Below are positions 32,499 through 43,773 of a DNA stretch of 64,000 nt, in pieces. This stretch comes from Locusta migratoria (lineage: Eukaryota; Arthropoda; Insecta; Orthoptera; Acrididae). The notes under the pieces were generated by a model. That model was not told the origin of the DNA and did no database searches. It worked only from the letters and a program-made list of their open reading frames with translations. The stretch covers positions 261,817,151 through 261,881,150 of the forward strand of contig CM048750.1 in assembly GCA_026315105.1 (NCBI GenBank), read 5' to 3'. Numbering within the stretch: the first letter of the stretch is position 1; each line of letters starts with the position of its first letter. The translations under genes and the position numbers were made by a program.

Positions 32499-32854
32499 TT
32501 TGTTGCGAGTGCAGTGGAATCGAGTGAGACGATTGGTGTTCAACATGGCCACAGAATCCGCCGCGCTTGACTCTGAAATATTTTCGAACGCGTGTGGACT
32601 TTGATTTTGAATAGTAGTATGCAACGCCCTGATTTTTTCCTGGGCGGCTTTTTGAAGCTTATAAAGCGGTATGAAAAATGTCTCAATGTACTTGGAAATT
32701 ATATAGGAAAATAAAGATTTATTTTATCTTTAATGTCTCGTTCTATTTTTTTTTTTTTTTTTTTCTTTTTCCTTTCAAACGCAACTCTGTCCACAATCGA
32801 CAAGGGAAACTTATTTTCGAACTCCCCTCGTAATATCATTAATCAATAGCTGAC

Positions 32855-32978
32855 TTTAGTTCACAGCAAGGACATTCCCATAAGAAATGTACAAAAGGAA
32901 ATCGCGTCTGCCGCGGCGGAATAGCCGTGCGCACTGAGGCTCCGTGGTGCAATGCGCCGTCGGAGGTTCGAGTCCTCC

Positions 32979-33026
<48 letters not shown>

Positions 33027-33447
33027 ATTGTCCTTAGGTAAGTTTAACTTAGTTTAAGTAGTTTGTAAGCTAGGGACTAATAAATAAGCAGTTAAGTCCC
33101 ATAGATTTACAAACATTTTATTTTTAAATCGCGTCTGAATGTAAATAAAGAAATGGAAGTGTTAGGTGAATTCTGGTACTTAAAGATAATCTCTGGTTGA
33201 ATAACTTTCGTTTCGAACAAAAAATCGAAGGAATCGGATGGATAGAACGGCATCACCGACTGACTTTAGTTCACAGCAAGGACATTGTCATAAGATATGT
33301 ACAAATGGAAACAAAGTTTGAGTATAATTAAAGAAATACGAAAGTTAAGAAGTGAATTTAGACACTTGAAGACAAATCTGTGCAAGAATACATTTCGTTT
33401 AAAGCAAAAATGAAGTCATCTGCCGGATAGAACTGTCTGTCCGTCTG
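32855..33447 (+). repeat. ~180 bp tandem repeat, two units
   Basis: Each unit starts GACTTTAGTTCACAGCAAGG (unit 1 near 32862, unit 2 near 33261) and holds TAAAGAAAT, ACTT-AAGA and TTTCGTTT at corresponding spacing. Unit 1 carries a SINE-B. A partial third start (CTGCCTTTAGTTAAC) follows at about 33447. Confidence 0.8.
32911..33125 (+). mobile_element. SINE-B with (GT)n
   Basis: TSD AAATCGCGTCTG (32899-32910 and 33126-33137). The (GT)n run lies at about 32980-33026. The head is shortened. Confidence 0.92.
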
Positions 33448-33626
33448 CCTTTAGTTAACTTTTTTTTCTTTTTTACATAACAGTAGCAGCTCCCTCCACT
33501 CCGGCTAGAGTTACATATGCCATACGGTGCTGCAACCTCTGTCGCGCATTCACAACGAGTGCGCGCGTATTTTAAAACAAACCACATGTTTCTGTCAGTA
33601 GACAGTCCTGACAAAAAAAGTCTGAG

Positions 33627-34178
33627 GTGTTAAACAACATGAATGCACCTAGTATTCCAGAACAAAGCGGAAGGTTCTGGCACGGCTGGATGATTTACTG
33701 GAGTTTCTGGCTATTATCAGTGCTGGTAACATCTTCAGCGTGTACTGTGTCTGAAGGTCTCACCAGGAGCTCAGGAAAGCAGGTGGCAGTAAAGCAGTCA
33801 TGTGTGAGTTACTACACGTTCCCACAGCGAGCAGGCGGTTACGGAGCTGCGATGGTATCGTCCTGGGAGCTCCAGAGCCGCCGCTGGAGCGAGCAACCTG
33901 TTCTCCAGGGCGCAGCCTTCTCCAGTTCCCTCCGACCTACAATGCATGTCCTGGATGAACATACAACCTCGACAAAGTTCGGTGAAGAGTCATGTGTCAT
34001 TAGCGTAGATAAACTACGGTTACCTTCAAACAACTTACGGGTATGCTGCCGTCGTCTACCATCGCCGATATTCTCACAGGATCGCACGCTCCCATTCTCA
34101 AGGCACAACTGCACTCAAGGAAGCAATGTAAAAGCGAATTTAGTACCCCGGTTTGCAAAGGGTAAACAAGGAAGATAA
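33627..34178 (+). other. Unidentified 183-codon ORF
   Basis: The longest frame in the window that I cannot assign to a TE. It starts MLNNMNAPSIPEQSG and has a hydrophobic stretch (WMIYWSFWLLSVLV, residues about 26-39) followed by small residues, like a signal anchor. The rest is rich in Ser, Arg and Cys without a clear domain. A 91-codon antisense frame overlaps it, which speaks for GC-biased chance. The upstream sequence shows no clear promoter. Confidence 0.2.
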
Positions 34179-34453
34179 CACACACTCAGTACAAGTCACT
34201 ACAGAGTCAAAACAACCAAAGTTGACCAAATATCAAAAATATATAGTCACTATCGATATTTTTTTTATGTTTCTCCCGCAGGCTCCACTGTTGGCGCTCG
34301 GCCGTAGCTCCTCCCCTCCAAGCTTCCCCAATCGCTCCGCCTCTATGCACGGAAGCGCCTTCCTCCATGCCGTCAACTATAGTTGTCCGCGTGTCTGTTG
34401 CGACTGGACATGGTAATATCCCTTTCAGACCCAAGGTTGTAGGTGATGTGACA

Positions 34454-35353
34454 TTAACACTTTGACTGCCAATCACGTCAATTGACGGGATATGGTAACT
34501 TCTACAGAATGCCGATCACGTCATTTGACGTGACCTTCTTTATCATGCTTTTAAAAACAAAATCAAATTTGTTGACGGGTTAGAGCTATTGTAAATGCCT
34601 TACTTGGTAAATGTAGCGTCTAAAACGGCCTGCAGATCTTGTAAATTTAGTTTCTAAATCGATCGACTGGTCGCATTGTCTGAAACGGGGCAGCCAGAAA
34701 GTGACGTACGCTCTGTCAGTGGGTAAATGAACGGACATGGCGTCATGCTTTTTTAAGCTGGACGAAATTTTGCATTAATTTGAGAAAGATTTCATTGATA
34801 ATGACAGTGAGGACGATGAAATCGACAATTCAGAGGATGATCCAGTCTATGTGCAAGAAGATTTGCGTCATATTTCTAGTCAGTATTTCGAGTATGACGG
34901 TTCTTGAACCGATTGTTTTGTAAGTTGTTTTCTGGATGCTGAACCTTAATTGTTTTCTTTGTTTTTAGGTTCATAAAATGAAGATAATGATTCCAAGATA
35001 AATGTTGAACCCAAAATACCCGCAAAATCTTCTCCCTGACAGTACTGACAGGAAGCCAAGACAGAGAGGCGGCACAGCAACATATCGTAGTGATTCTACA
35101 GAGGGGCGGACTTATAACGATTGTTTGCGAAGTATAGACGTTTTTAGTGGGGTCCTTGGCGTCGTATGTGACATAGATGCTGCGTGTACTATATTTCTTT
35201 CCTTTCTGTGAACAGAGACCTTGCTTATTTCAAAGAGCAGACAATACTTGACTTCAGACAAAAAATAAGAAATCCAACTGCAGCTCGGCTTACTCCTGCA
35301 TGCAGAATGTCTGGCATTGTAATGGTTTACATGGCCGGCAGTCAAGGTGTTAA
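34454..35353 (+). mobile_element. piggyBac-like element, internally deleted
   Basis: TTAA at both ends (34454-34457 and 35350-35353), with terminal repeats CACTTTGACTGCC and inverse GGCAGTCAAGGTG (one mismatch). The N-terminal acidic part of a transposase is readable at 34737-34907. C-terminal residues LAYFKEQTILDFRQKIRN appear near 35222-35275. The catalytic middle is missing. Confidence 0.88.
34737..34907 (+). pseudogene. piggyBac transposase N-terminal remnant
   Basis: From MASCFFKLDEILH a stop codon follows. Beyond it the frame continues with DFIDNDSEDDEIDNSEDDP, the acidic N-terminal tract usual for piggyBac transposases, and ends at a TGA (34905-34907). It is broken by the early stop and by the loss of the core. 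Confidence 0.7.
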
Positions 35354-35860
35354 TATATAGAGAGGGACGTTTAAGATACAAAATACTTACAGTAAATCAT
35401 TACAAAAAAGAAAATAATTTTAAAAATTTTTGTACCCACACAATTGTCTGTTTCGGGCCTTCACTACAAATTTTTTTTATGATCTGCACCATCAGACAGT
35501 AACATGACTTTGAAGGAGATGACATAATAACAGCACAGGATCATATAAAATCAACTAGCTGTCAGATATGGTAGTTTCACATGTCAAAACAATGATAGCA
35601 ACACCTTGTCAGTAAGTCTTTCTTGCCACCATAGTAAGTGTACTGGACGTTTGCCGACTGCTGGTGCCACGCAGTGTAAAAACATGGAACTAAAACACGT
35701 TACGCACATAACCACAGTCCATCCACGATTGTGTGATGCAGGCCCGAACTTCCTAGCGCCAATCACAAAGAAATAAAGCAAGCAAAACCAGAAACGCACA
35801 ATTGTACCTGCAGAGCCTCGAAGGAGTATTGCATTAACGAAACTACTAATTATTTCTTAA
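35354..35860. other. No recognisable feature
   Basis: I see no coding sequence or TE ends. Confidence 0.4.
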
Positions 35861-35873
35861 TATTAATGGCTGA

Positions 35874-36190
35874 GTGGTGCGTCTCAGTTGCACGGTGGTA
35901 GAGTGCCAGACTACAAATCCAAAGGTCCCGGGTTCGATTCCCGCCAGCTCCTAGGATATTTATCTGTCACTTTCCACTTCTTTCCCCTCTGGCAGTATTG
36001 CTCATGAGAAAAATACCGAGTAGCACCGTGGTTCGGAACCACGTTAAACTGTAGGTCCCCCTATAACTAACTGGCTGGGTCAGTTCGAAGGTTGGAGGAA
36101 GGCAACGGCATACCACCTCCAAACAGGACCATGCCTAGTAAAGCACTGTGGTGTTCAAACCAATTTTCGGATTGTTGACTGCTTTACCTT
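35874..36190 (+). mobile_element. SINE-D, full length
   Basis: The tRNA-like head has box A (CAGTTGCACGGTGGTAGAGTG) in imperfect form and box B GGGTTCGATTCCCG. A long body follows (AATACCGAGTAGCACCGTGG, GGAGGAAGGCAACGGCATAC). TSD TATTAATGGCTGA/TATTAATGGTTGA (35861-35873 and 36191-36203). A 5'-truncated relative is at 48438-48654. Confidence 0.9.
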
Positions 36191-36203
36191 TATTAATGGT
36201 TGA

Positions 36204-37063
36204 AGGCGTTTATTTATAAAATTAATCTTACAAATTTTCCTCTAACGGCACCAATCGAACATTGTATGTTGATGTTGTAGCGTCAGTGGGAGATGGGCTA
36301 GCCACGAGCCTAGAGAATGAATATTATTGGCTGAAAGTGCAGTAATGGAGGGAGACGTGCAGAAGGGCTGAAAACTGAGCCATCTTCCTACGTGACGCGG
36401 ACTATAGATCGTCTTCCGATGTGACGGGACTCTCATACCCCAGGCTTTTAATATGGCCTCAAAGAAAGAAATTCACAGTGGCTGTAGGCAGTGTCCAGGT
36501 GATTCCTGACGCTTCGATTGAAATGCACCGGGGCCCCATTGTGCTGAACCACATTCGTCTATGAACAGCTAGTGAAACATTGTCCAGAAGATCAGGTGAG
36601 ACATCCTATAGGGAAATAATAAATCTAGCTAGCGAAGCACTTGTAAACAGCGTACTCTTCAGCGCTCTCTGCCGGCTCAAGGCGTCATTACCAACCACAC
36701 ATTCCTTTAAAGAAATCAGTTTATTTCAGTATTCTCCATCGGCCGTTTCATTTCTTACATGTATTTTAGGACTACCCTCTATAGGTAGGTACGTACCGAA
36801 ATAAATTACATTTAAATTTGTATGGCTGTGTATCATTTGGGGCTCAAAAGCAATTTGAATTCTTAAGTCTTCGCAGGATTTTAACGCTACGATGAGTATG
36901 ACGATTTTATTCGTATTTATGCACAGGAGGGACTAAAATTCAAATTTTGGTCGCTCTTTTTACGCAGAATTTAATGCGTGCAACTCTGATAACTGACATT
37001 TTTCATTTGGAGTGGCCGTTTTTGGAGGTACGAGTACATGCATTAGAACACGACCTCAAAGGC
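36204..37063. other. No recognisable feature
   Basis: Frames here (for example 36580-36804) have no recognisable motif. No TE ends are seen. Confidence 0.4.
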
Positions 37064-37173
37064 CGTGTCGCGGTGGATACATCAGTCCCCGCTAGATCAC
37101 CGAAGTTAAGCATCGTCGGGAGTGGCCATTACTTGATTGTGTAACCGTCTGGTAGCGCCACACGCTGTTGACA
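37064..37173 (+). repeat. 5S rRNA-derived sequence (SINE3-type head)
   Basis: The segment GATCACCGAAGTTAAGCATC, GTCGGGAGTGGCCATTACTTG and GTAACCGTCTGGTAGCGCC follows the internal control region of 5S rRNA. There are many differences at the 5' part and in the stems, so it is not a working 5S gene. A 5S-headed SINE or a 5S pseudogene are both possible. Sequence to about 37590 may be its body. Confidence 0.7.
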
Positions 37174-37775
37174 ATTTTCCCATTGCTTTACGGCAGAGGG
37201 GACAGGAGGAGTGCTGATGCAAAGTCCTTGATCACCAGTCTTTTACACCTGGATTAAATTCCAAATCCCTCTCGAGTGTTTCATGTAGTGAGAGCATGGG
37301 TTAGTGTTGATGGTGATCGTCCATCGTATGGGGACTTTGAGCTCGACGGCCTTCTTGGTGGCTTTCGAAAGGAGTGGAGTAGGTTTCACCTTCTCTCTTC
37401 TTCTATCATCTCCAACACGAACACACTACACTACACACGCATCCATTACAGTAACTTAACACAGACACTTCAGCACACAGTTCTCACACTTCACGGAGGA
37501 AAGGTGCCTTGAGGACGCGGAGGATAGGGAAAACCTTTCCAATTAGGCGGCTGAACCTGCCCTTCCGGGTCTACCAGCCATTCATGCCATACAACTTCAC
37601 TTTTTATGGGAACACGAGCATAACTCACTTTTTGTAAATAATGAAATGATCGCGGTATTTCGTCTTTATTTATAACAGACGACCGGTTTCGATGTACATA
37701 GACATCATCATCTGGTCTCTGCACCAAATAGTAACATTATTACATAAATGCATATTGTAGCCAGTTGGATTGTAC

Positions 37776-37955
37776 TGGTGGGTTGTCACACATTAAAATA
37801 TGCCGTTTGGTTGTCAGATATAAAACTCGTATAGCCATATATAAATAAAGAACCACCATACTGTACAGTTGTCAGTGACCACAAACTAGTACAATATGGG
37901 TGGTTATTTATTTATGCCAAACTGCATATTTTAATGTGTGACAACCCACCAGTAC
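37776..37955. repeat. Inverted-repeat element
   Basis: TACTGGTGGGTTGTCACACA and the following ATTAAAATATGC at 37776-37806 are inverted at 37925-37955. Inner parts (GAACCACCATACTGTAC/ATGGGTGGTTATTTA) are also inverted. This is a small palindrome with an AT-rich loop. Confidence 0.75.
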
Positions 37956-38860
37956 AACCCACCAGTCGGATATGGAGCCACAGCTATAGATAGTTCTGTG
38001 GTTCCATCTCCGCCCAAGTAAGTCTGAATTTTTTAAAAATACTCACCTTAGCCACATTAGATTCGCTGCCCGCCAGGTACACGGACTGTAACAAAACATT
38101 TGTTTTTTTCCAGTCTGACAATGCGCTAACAGCGCGAAACGCGTTATTGGAGAATAAAATATTGCAACAGAGACTGAGCATTTTTTAATGAATCGATTAA
38201 CTTTTAAGTACACCGTTATCAAGGTACAAGCAAAAAAAATTAAAGAAATAAAAAAATGGTTATTTTTCGGGCTTCAAAACTTATGCAGAATCCAGAAAAC
38301 GTCGCGAACTCAAATTACTCTTTTTCGGGATCCGTAACGACGATTAAAATTATTCCCAGCTTATGTTTATTTTTTAGCCAGCACGGCCTTTCTTTGGGCT
38401 ATTTCTCCTGGGCTAAGCATGGATACAAGCGTTCATTTTCGTACCACGGAAGTCTCAAGAAGGCAATCGAAACCTCAGAACAGTACACGCTGTGAGGTTG
38501 TGAGCTCTGTGTACGTGCCCGTACGCGCCTGTGACATTCATTTATGATGCACACGGTAACCTACAGGGAACGCCACGCGTCATGCGTTATGCAAGCAATG
38601 GAACTGGTGGCGCATGCATTGTGGACTGGCGCCAGTCGCCGCTGGAGATTTCCCGCGGCGGACACCGGTCACTGGCGCCACTGAGTCCTGCCAGACTGGA
38701 TTAAACAATACTCCGCTCCGATAAAATGGTCCTAGTCATATATGTAATTCGAATATCCTGCGTTTGATTTCTTCACGCTGACATATCGTCTCGAAAACGT
38801 TCCACCACATCCTCTGAAATTTCTGTACCGAAACCTCCAGTGTGACCGCAGAGTCATGGT
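37956..38860. other. Unassigned
   Basis: No gene recognised. 38480-38700 is GC-richer. Confidence 0.35.
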
Positions 38861-39306
38861 TCAATTTTGACCGGAATGTAAAGAGTCTATGGAAGGAATT
38901 AAGATCAATGGAGTACCAATTAAAATGATAAGGTTTGCTGATGACATAGCCATCATTGAGGAGAGCGGAGAAAATCTGCAAAAGGCGTTATCAAGAATGA
39001 ATGAGATTCTGCCAGCTAAATATAACATGAAAATCAACACAAAAAAGACAGAGATCATGGTATGCAGCCGCGAGCAAATTACAACTGATATTAAGATTAA
39101 TGATGTACCATTGAAACAAGTTAATGTATTCACATACTTAGGAAGTATAGTTACACCGGATGGCAAAAGTTCAGCAGACATAAAAAGTAGAATTGCGCAA
39201 GCTTAACTAGCCTTCAACCACAAACGGATGCTTCTTACATCAAGAAATATAAAGGAAGAGACCAAAAAAGCATTTATAAAATGCTATGTGTGGAGTGTGG
39301 CATTGC
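38861..39306 (+). mobile_element. Third LINE type, RT fragment
   Basis: A reverse transcriptase stretch distinct in sequence from the CR1- and RTE-type copies here. It is truncated at both sides. At 39306 it is joined to a SINE-A. Confidence 0.82.
38889..39206 (+). pseudogene. Reverse transcriptase palm fragment
   Basis: 106 codons contain the intact catalytic box IRFADDIAII, then KYNMKINTKKTEIMVCSRE and FTYLGSIVTPDGKSS, the order of motifs C to E of a non-LTR reverse transcriptase. The N-terminal palm and the endonuclease are absent. The frame is undamaged where present, so the copy is not very old. The clade is uncertain. Confidence 0.8.
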
Positions 39307-39405
39307 CGGCCGCGGTGGCCGAGGGGACTAAGGCGCTCCAGTCACGGTCTTCACGGCCACTAAGGTCAGGGGTTCGAATCCCCCCTCGGGCATGGATATT
39401 TGTGT
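39307..39405 (+). mobile_element. SINE-A, 3' truncated
   Basis: Head and box B (GGTTCGAATCC) to ATATTTGTGTCC. The tail is absent. Confidence 0.88.
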
Positions 39406-39567
39406 CCAAAGAGTGAAGAGTATGAGTAAGAGAATTTACAGCTTCTCCTGTAGTGGCAGCAACAGTTCACAGTGAGTAGTGTGTGCAAAGAGTCACAGTG
39501 CTAACATGTCTTAAATATGGAGGCTGGCGTACCACGCAGTGGAGGCAGTGTTACTGACGAACATTCA

Positions 39568-39980
39568 GCCGCGGTGGAGTAGCCGAGCGGTCTAAAGCGT
39601 CTCGCTGCGGAGCGCGCGGTTGCTCGACGAGGAGGTTCAAATGTTTGTATAGTCTATGGGACTTAACTACGGGGTCATCAGTCCCTAAACTTACAAACTA
39701 CTTATAAACTACTTACCAACTAGGACGGCACAAATATCCATGCCCGGGGGGGGGGGGGGGGGGATTCGAATCCCAGACCGTAGTGGCCGTGCAGACCGTG
39801 ACTGGAGCGCCTCAGTCCCCTCGGCCACTGCGGCCGGCGAGGAGGTTCGAGTCCTCCCTGGGGCATGGGTGTGTGTGTTGCCCTTAGGTTAGTTTACCTA
39901 GGTTTAAGTAGTTTGTAAGCTACGGACTGATGACCACGCAGTTTGATCCGATAGATTTACAAACATTTGAACATTTTTGA
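39568..39980 (+). mobile_element. SINE-B, interrupted by SINE-A
   Basis: Head GCGGTGGAGTAGCCGAGCGG and the common tail. The TSD of the outer element is ACGAACATTCA (39557-39567 and 39981-39991). Confidence 0.95.
39639..39837 (-). mobile_element. SINE-A nested in SINE-B
   Basis: TSD CGAGGAGGTTC (39628-39638 and 39838-39848). It is inserted inside the box B arm of the SINE-B. A G run of about 17 bases lies in its box B side. Confidence 0.95.
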
Positions 39981-40185
39981 ACGAACATTCATTTTGAGGA
40001 AGAGATTAGTTTGAGATCTGTTTATAAAAGGAAATTGCAAATGTGGAAATATAAAGTGGCAAGTGTAACATTAATCTGTTCTGTAATTGGAGAGACACTG
40101 TAGACATTGTTAGTATTGCGTGCAAGACGGGATAGAAATAATAATCGTAATATCTTTAAAACTCGTAGCTTGTATTCTGTTAGTA

Positions 40186-40389
40186 AATGTTCAAATTTCA
40201 AATGTTTGTTAAGCTTATGGGACTTAACTACGGGGTCATCAGTCCCTAAACTTACAAACTACTTATGAACTACTTACGAACTAGGACGGCACAAATATCC
40301 ATGCCCGAGGGGGGATTCGAACCCCCGACCGTAGTGGCCGTGCTGACCGTGACTGGAGCGCCTCAGTCACCTCGGCCACCGCGGCCGGC
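40186..40389 (-). mobile_element. SINE-A, full length
   Basis: TSD ATTCTGTTAGTA (40174-40185 and 40390-40401), exact. Confidence 0.95.
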
Positions 40390-40480
40390 ATTCTGTTAGT
40401 ACTTAGTAGCATTTGATGCCCCATCTCACAGAATTTTTGATGAAATTATTTGTGTTGCACTGTTTAATACGTTTGTGATC

Positions 40481-40679
40481 GGCCAGCCGCGGTGGCCGAG
40501 GGGACTGAGGCGCTTCAGTCACGGTCTGCACGGCCACTACGGTCGGGGGTTCGAATCCCCCTCGGGCATGGATATTTGTGCCGTCTGTAGTCTTAGCTAG
40601 TTCATAAGTAGTTTGTAAGTTTAGGGACTGATGGCCCCGTAGTCAGGTCCCATAAGCTCTACAAACATTTGAACATTTG
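40481..40679 (+). mobile_element. SINE-A, full length
   Basis: Head, box B and tail are complete. I find no clear TSD, so it may have arrived by rearrangement or has lost its flank. Confidence 0.9.
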
Positions 40680-40699
40680 GATACAACAACAAACCACAG

Positions 40700-40965
40700 T
40701 TGATGCGTGACCGGAGCACTGTTACTAGTTCATCTACGCGAAAGAAAATCTGCGATCGGTAGTCACCCCCTTTCTGCACGAAACCCCCTACGCCATCTTT
40801 CAGCAAGACAATGCACGACCACATCTTGCTATACAACACGTGCCTTCTTGATGTCACAGAATGTTGCTCTTTTCCCCTCGCAGGCCAGATCGGGAGGCTT
40901 GTCGCCAATCGAACAGTGTACGATGTGGTGAAACGACGGATGCTGGGCTGTGACCCAATGCCAAC
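40700..40965 (+). pseudogene. Tc1-type transposase C-terminal fragment
   Basis: It reads PFLHETPYAIFQQDNARPH, with the second catalytic Asp of the DDE triad, and after frameshifts PSQARSGGLSPIEQCTMW, corresponding to the SPDLSPIEHVW region where the third residue follows. It probably belongs to the same family as 18577-19200, which holds only the N-terminal half. Several frameshifts make it non-functional. Confidence 0.78.
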
Positions 40966-41000
40966 CATCACAAATGCCTTGTCCGCCTTCTCGAACAGAG

Positions 41001-41147
41001 TGGCGGGGTTGCGGTGCAGTGGGCTCCGGGATCGATTTCCGGTCGGGTCGTAGATTATCTCTGCTCGTGCACACGCCATCTTATAAATAAATAAATAAAC
41101 TTGCACCAGTCAGGCTTAACACGACCCCAGTTGGGGTCTCACGGCCA
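41001..41147 (+). mobile_element. SINE-C-like fragment
   Basis: It holds a box-B-like GGGATCGATTTCCGGTCGGG and the tail ACGACCCCAGTTGGGGTC that the SINE-C at 16650 has. An ATAA repeat lies in the middle. The head is decayed. Confidence 0.7.
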
Positions 41148-41149
41148 TA

Positions 41150-43100
41150 TATATCCTTATCTACATAAATACTCTGCTAGCTACATAAGAGCGCATGGCT
41201 TTTATGCCGGCCGTGGTGGCCCAGCGGCCTGCGGCGCGCCAGTCACGGTCTGCACGGCCACTACGGTCGGGGGTTCGAATCCACCCTCGGGTATGGATAT
41301 TTATGCCGTCCTTAGTAATAGCTAGTTCATAAGTAGTTTGTAAGTTTAGGGACTAATGGCCCCGTAGTTAAGTCCAATAAGCTCTACAAACATTTGAATC
41401 GCTTTTATGGCGTTTCTATAAAGTTCCATTTTCTAATAGCCCACGGGAAAAATGAAAACCCAACTCTTTCCATATTCTATATCTGATTTGTCTTATTTCA
41501 TTTTGTTGATCATGTCTTCCTATGTAGGTGGATGCTACTAAATATGTATCCAATCGCAAGAGAAATCTTATGAAAGAAATGTCGCAAATAGATCTCGTAG
41601 CAAAGAATAACGTTTTCTTTTAATGATTTCCACCCCAAGTCGTGATACTTTCTGCACAATATCGCGATAATAGAAAACGTGCTGCTCTTCTCTGTACTTT
41701 CTACAAACCGTCTGTCAGTTCCACTTCGTGGGGATCCCATAATGCGCAACAATAATCTAAACTATGACGCACAAGTTATTTTACTAGAACTGTTGTATTT
41801 TCCATATGTTCAGCCAATGAAACGTAGTCCTTGGTTCCCTCTCACTACAATATATTTTCTTTTGTCTTCTTTCAATTTCCGTTGTTTGCTATTCTTACTC
41901 CAACGTGTTTAGTTGAATTTGCAGCTTGTAGTTTTGACTGATTTATCGTGTAAATAAATCTTAACGGGTATCGTTTAGTGGTCATATGGATGACTTCACA
42001 CTTATCATTATTAAGGTTCAATTGCCATTCTTTGCACCATGTAGATATCTGATCTAAATCATTTTGCAGTTGCTTTTCATCTTCTGGTGTTTTACTAATT
42101 GATAAGTGACAACATCATACTCGAACAGTCGAAGAGAGCTACTCAGATTGTCTCCTAATTCCTATATAAAAATAAGGAACAGTAAGGGCCCTATAACACT
42201 TCCCTGGGGAACGCTAGATATCACTTCTGTTGTACTCGATGCCTTTGCGACAATTAGAACGTACTGTGTCCTTTCTGACAGGAAATCACGAATCCAATCG
42301 CACAACTGTGGGGTTATTACATAAGCCGCTTGTGAGCTACAATGTCAAAAGCCTGCCGGAAATCTAGACATACGGAATCTATTTGACATCCCTTGTCGAT
42401 AGCACTCATCACAGCATGTGAGGAAAGAGCTATCTGTGTTTCAGAAGAACGATACTGTCTGACTACATGTTAACTATGGGTCAATAAGTCGTCCTGTTCG
42501 AGATAGTTCATAATATTTGAGGAAAGTGAATGTTCTAAAAATCCTGCTGCAAACCGACGTCAATGACATAGGCCTAGTACTTGTGCAGATCACTCTTATT
42601 GCCTTTCTTGAATATTGGCGTGACCTGTGCGATTTTCCAGTCTTTGGGTACGGAATGTTAGCTGAACAAGCGGTTGTATATGATAACTAGGTATGGGGCT
42701 ATTGCATCAACATTCTCTGAAAGAACCTGATTGGTATACAATCGGGATCAGGAAACTTACCTTTCTTAAGTGATTTAAGTTGCTCTAATACACCAGGGGT
42801 ACCAACTTCTAAATTACGCATGCTGGCAGCTGTTCTTAAACGAATTCTGGAGTATTTGCTTCGTCTTCAATGGCTATGTTAAGCCATCATCATCATCTGT
42901 CATCAGTAGCATCACCGTAACTGTCTCGTAGTTAAGGTATTGATTGTGTTTTACCAAAAGTATTGTTTTCATAAGACCAAAATTTCTTAGAATTCTCTAC
43001 CAAATTACATGACAGGCTTTCATTGTGGAATGTATTATAAGCTTCTCGCATTGAAATTCGAGCTAAACTTCGAGTTTCTGTAAAAGACTTCCACATGATC
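41150..43100 (-). mobile_element. CR1/L2-type LINE, long decayed copy
   Basis: The longest continuous CR1/L2-type copy here. On the minus strand it runs from the linker after the endonuclease (FTETRSLARISMREAYNTFHNE near 43080), through the whole reverse transcriptase region, to the 3' end at 41150 (ATCTACATAAATACTCTGC). The SGVPQG region is seen as its complement at about 42207-42230. Frames are broken throughout. SINE-A at 41207-41400 interrupts the 3' UTR. Confidence 0.87.
41207..41400 (+). mobile_element. SINE-A
   Basis: TSD GCTTTTATG (41198-41206 and 41401-41409). It is inserted in the 3' UTR of the CR1-type copy. Confidence 0.93.
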
Positions 43101-43556
43101 ATCATCATCATCATCACATATGAATTTGGAACCTGGTGACTACAGCATGGATAGCTATACTACAGGATTCCGTTCGCGCCTAATACGTCTCGACGTCATC
43201 AAGCATGGAACTAGTTAACAGGACCCGAGGCAGACCCTGTGTCTACTCCGTAACAGAAAAATGTTGAACTGAAGTGAATAAAATGCTAATAAATTCATCA
43301 GAACATACTAATGAACGTGTCCTGTGAACATGAACGTCTTATCTCTCAACGTCCTTTCCGCGTGGCTGACCGTTTGGGCTTACTATAGTTAATCCAATCT
43401 AATATAATTACTTGGACACTCATTACGACAAAAATATAAGGAATTTTATTCTTTGATACTGTTGTTACGATTAACCAGTTTTGTTTTTATTTGGGCGTTA
43501 CTGAACACATCCATAACTGAGATTCAACTACACTTCAAGGCTGTTTCAAAATTTGT
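43101..43556. other. No recognisable feature
   Basis: It starts with a short ATC repeat beside the LINE end and is otherwise unremarkable. Confidence 0.4.
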
Positions 43557-43568
43557 AAACCTGCAAAA

Positions 43569-43773
43569 GCCACGGCGGAGCGGCCGAGCGCATTGAGGCG
43601 CTATGCTACGATGCGCGAGGCCGTTCCCCGTCGGGGGTTCGAATCCCCCCTCGGGCATGGATGTTTGTGCCGTCTTTAGTATAAGGTAGTTCATAAGTGG
43701 TTTGTAAGTTTAGGAACTGATGACCCCGCAGTTAAGTCCCATAAGCATTACAAACATTTGAACATTTGATTTG
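43569..43773 (+). mobile_element. SINE-A' subfamily, full length
   Basis: Head GCCACGGCGGAGCGGCCGAG, GATGCGCGAGGCCGTTCCCC, and the common tail. TSD AAACCTGCAAAA (43557-43568 and 43774-43785). Confidence 0.95.

Noticed and set aside
37064..37173. A functional 5S rRNA gene
   Set aside because: Too many changes in the stems and the first 40 bases. Only the internal control region is well kept.
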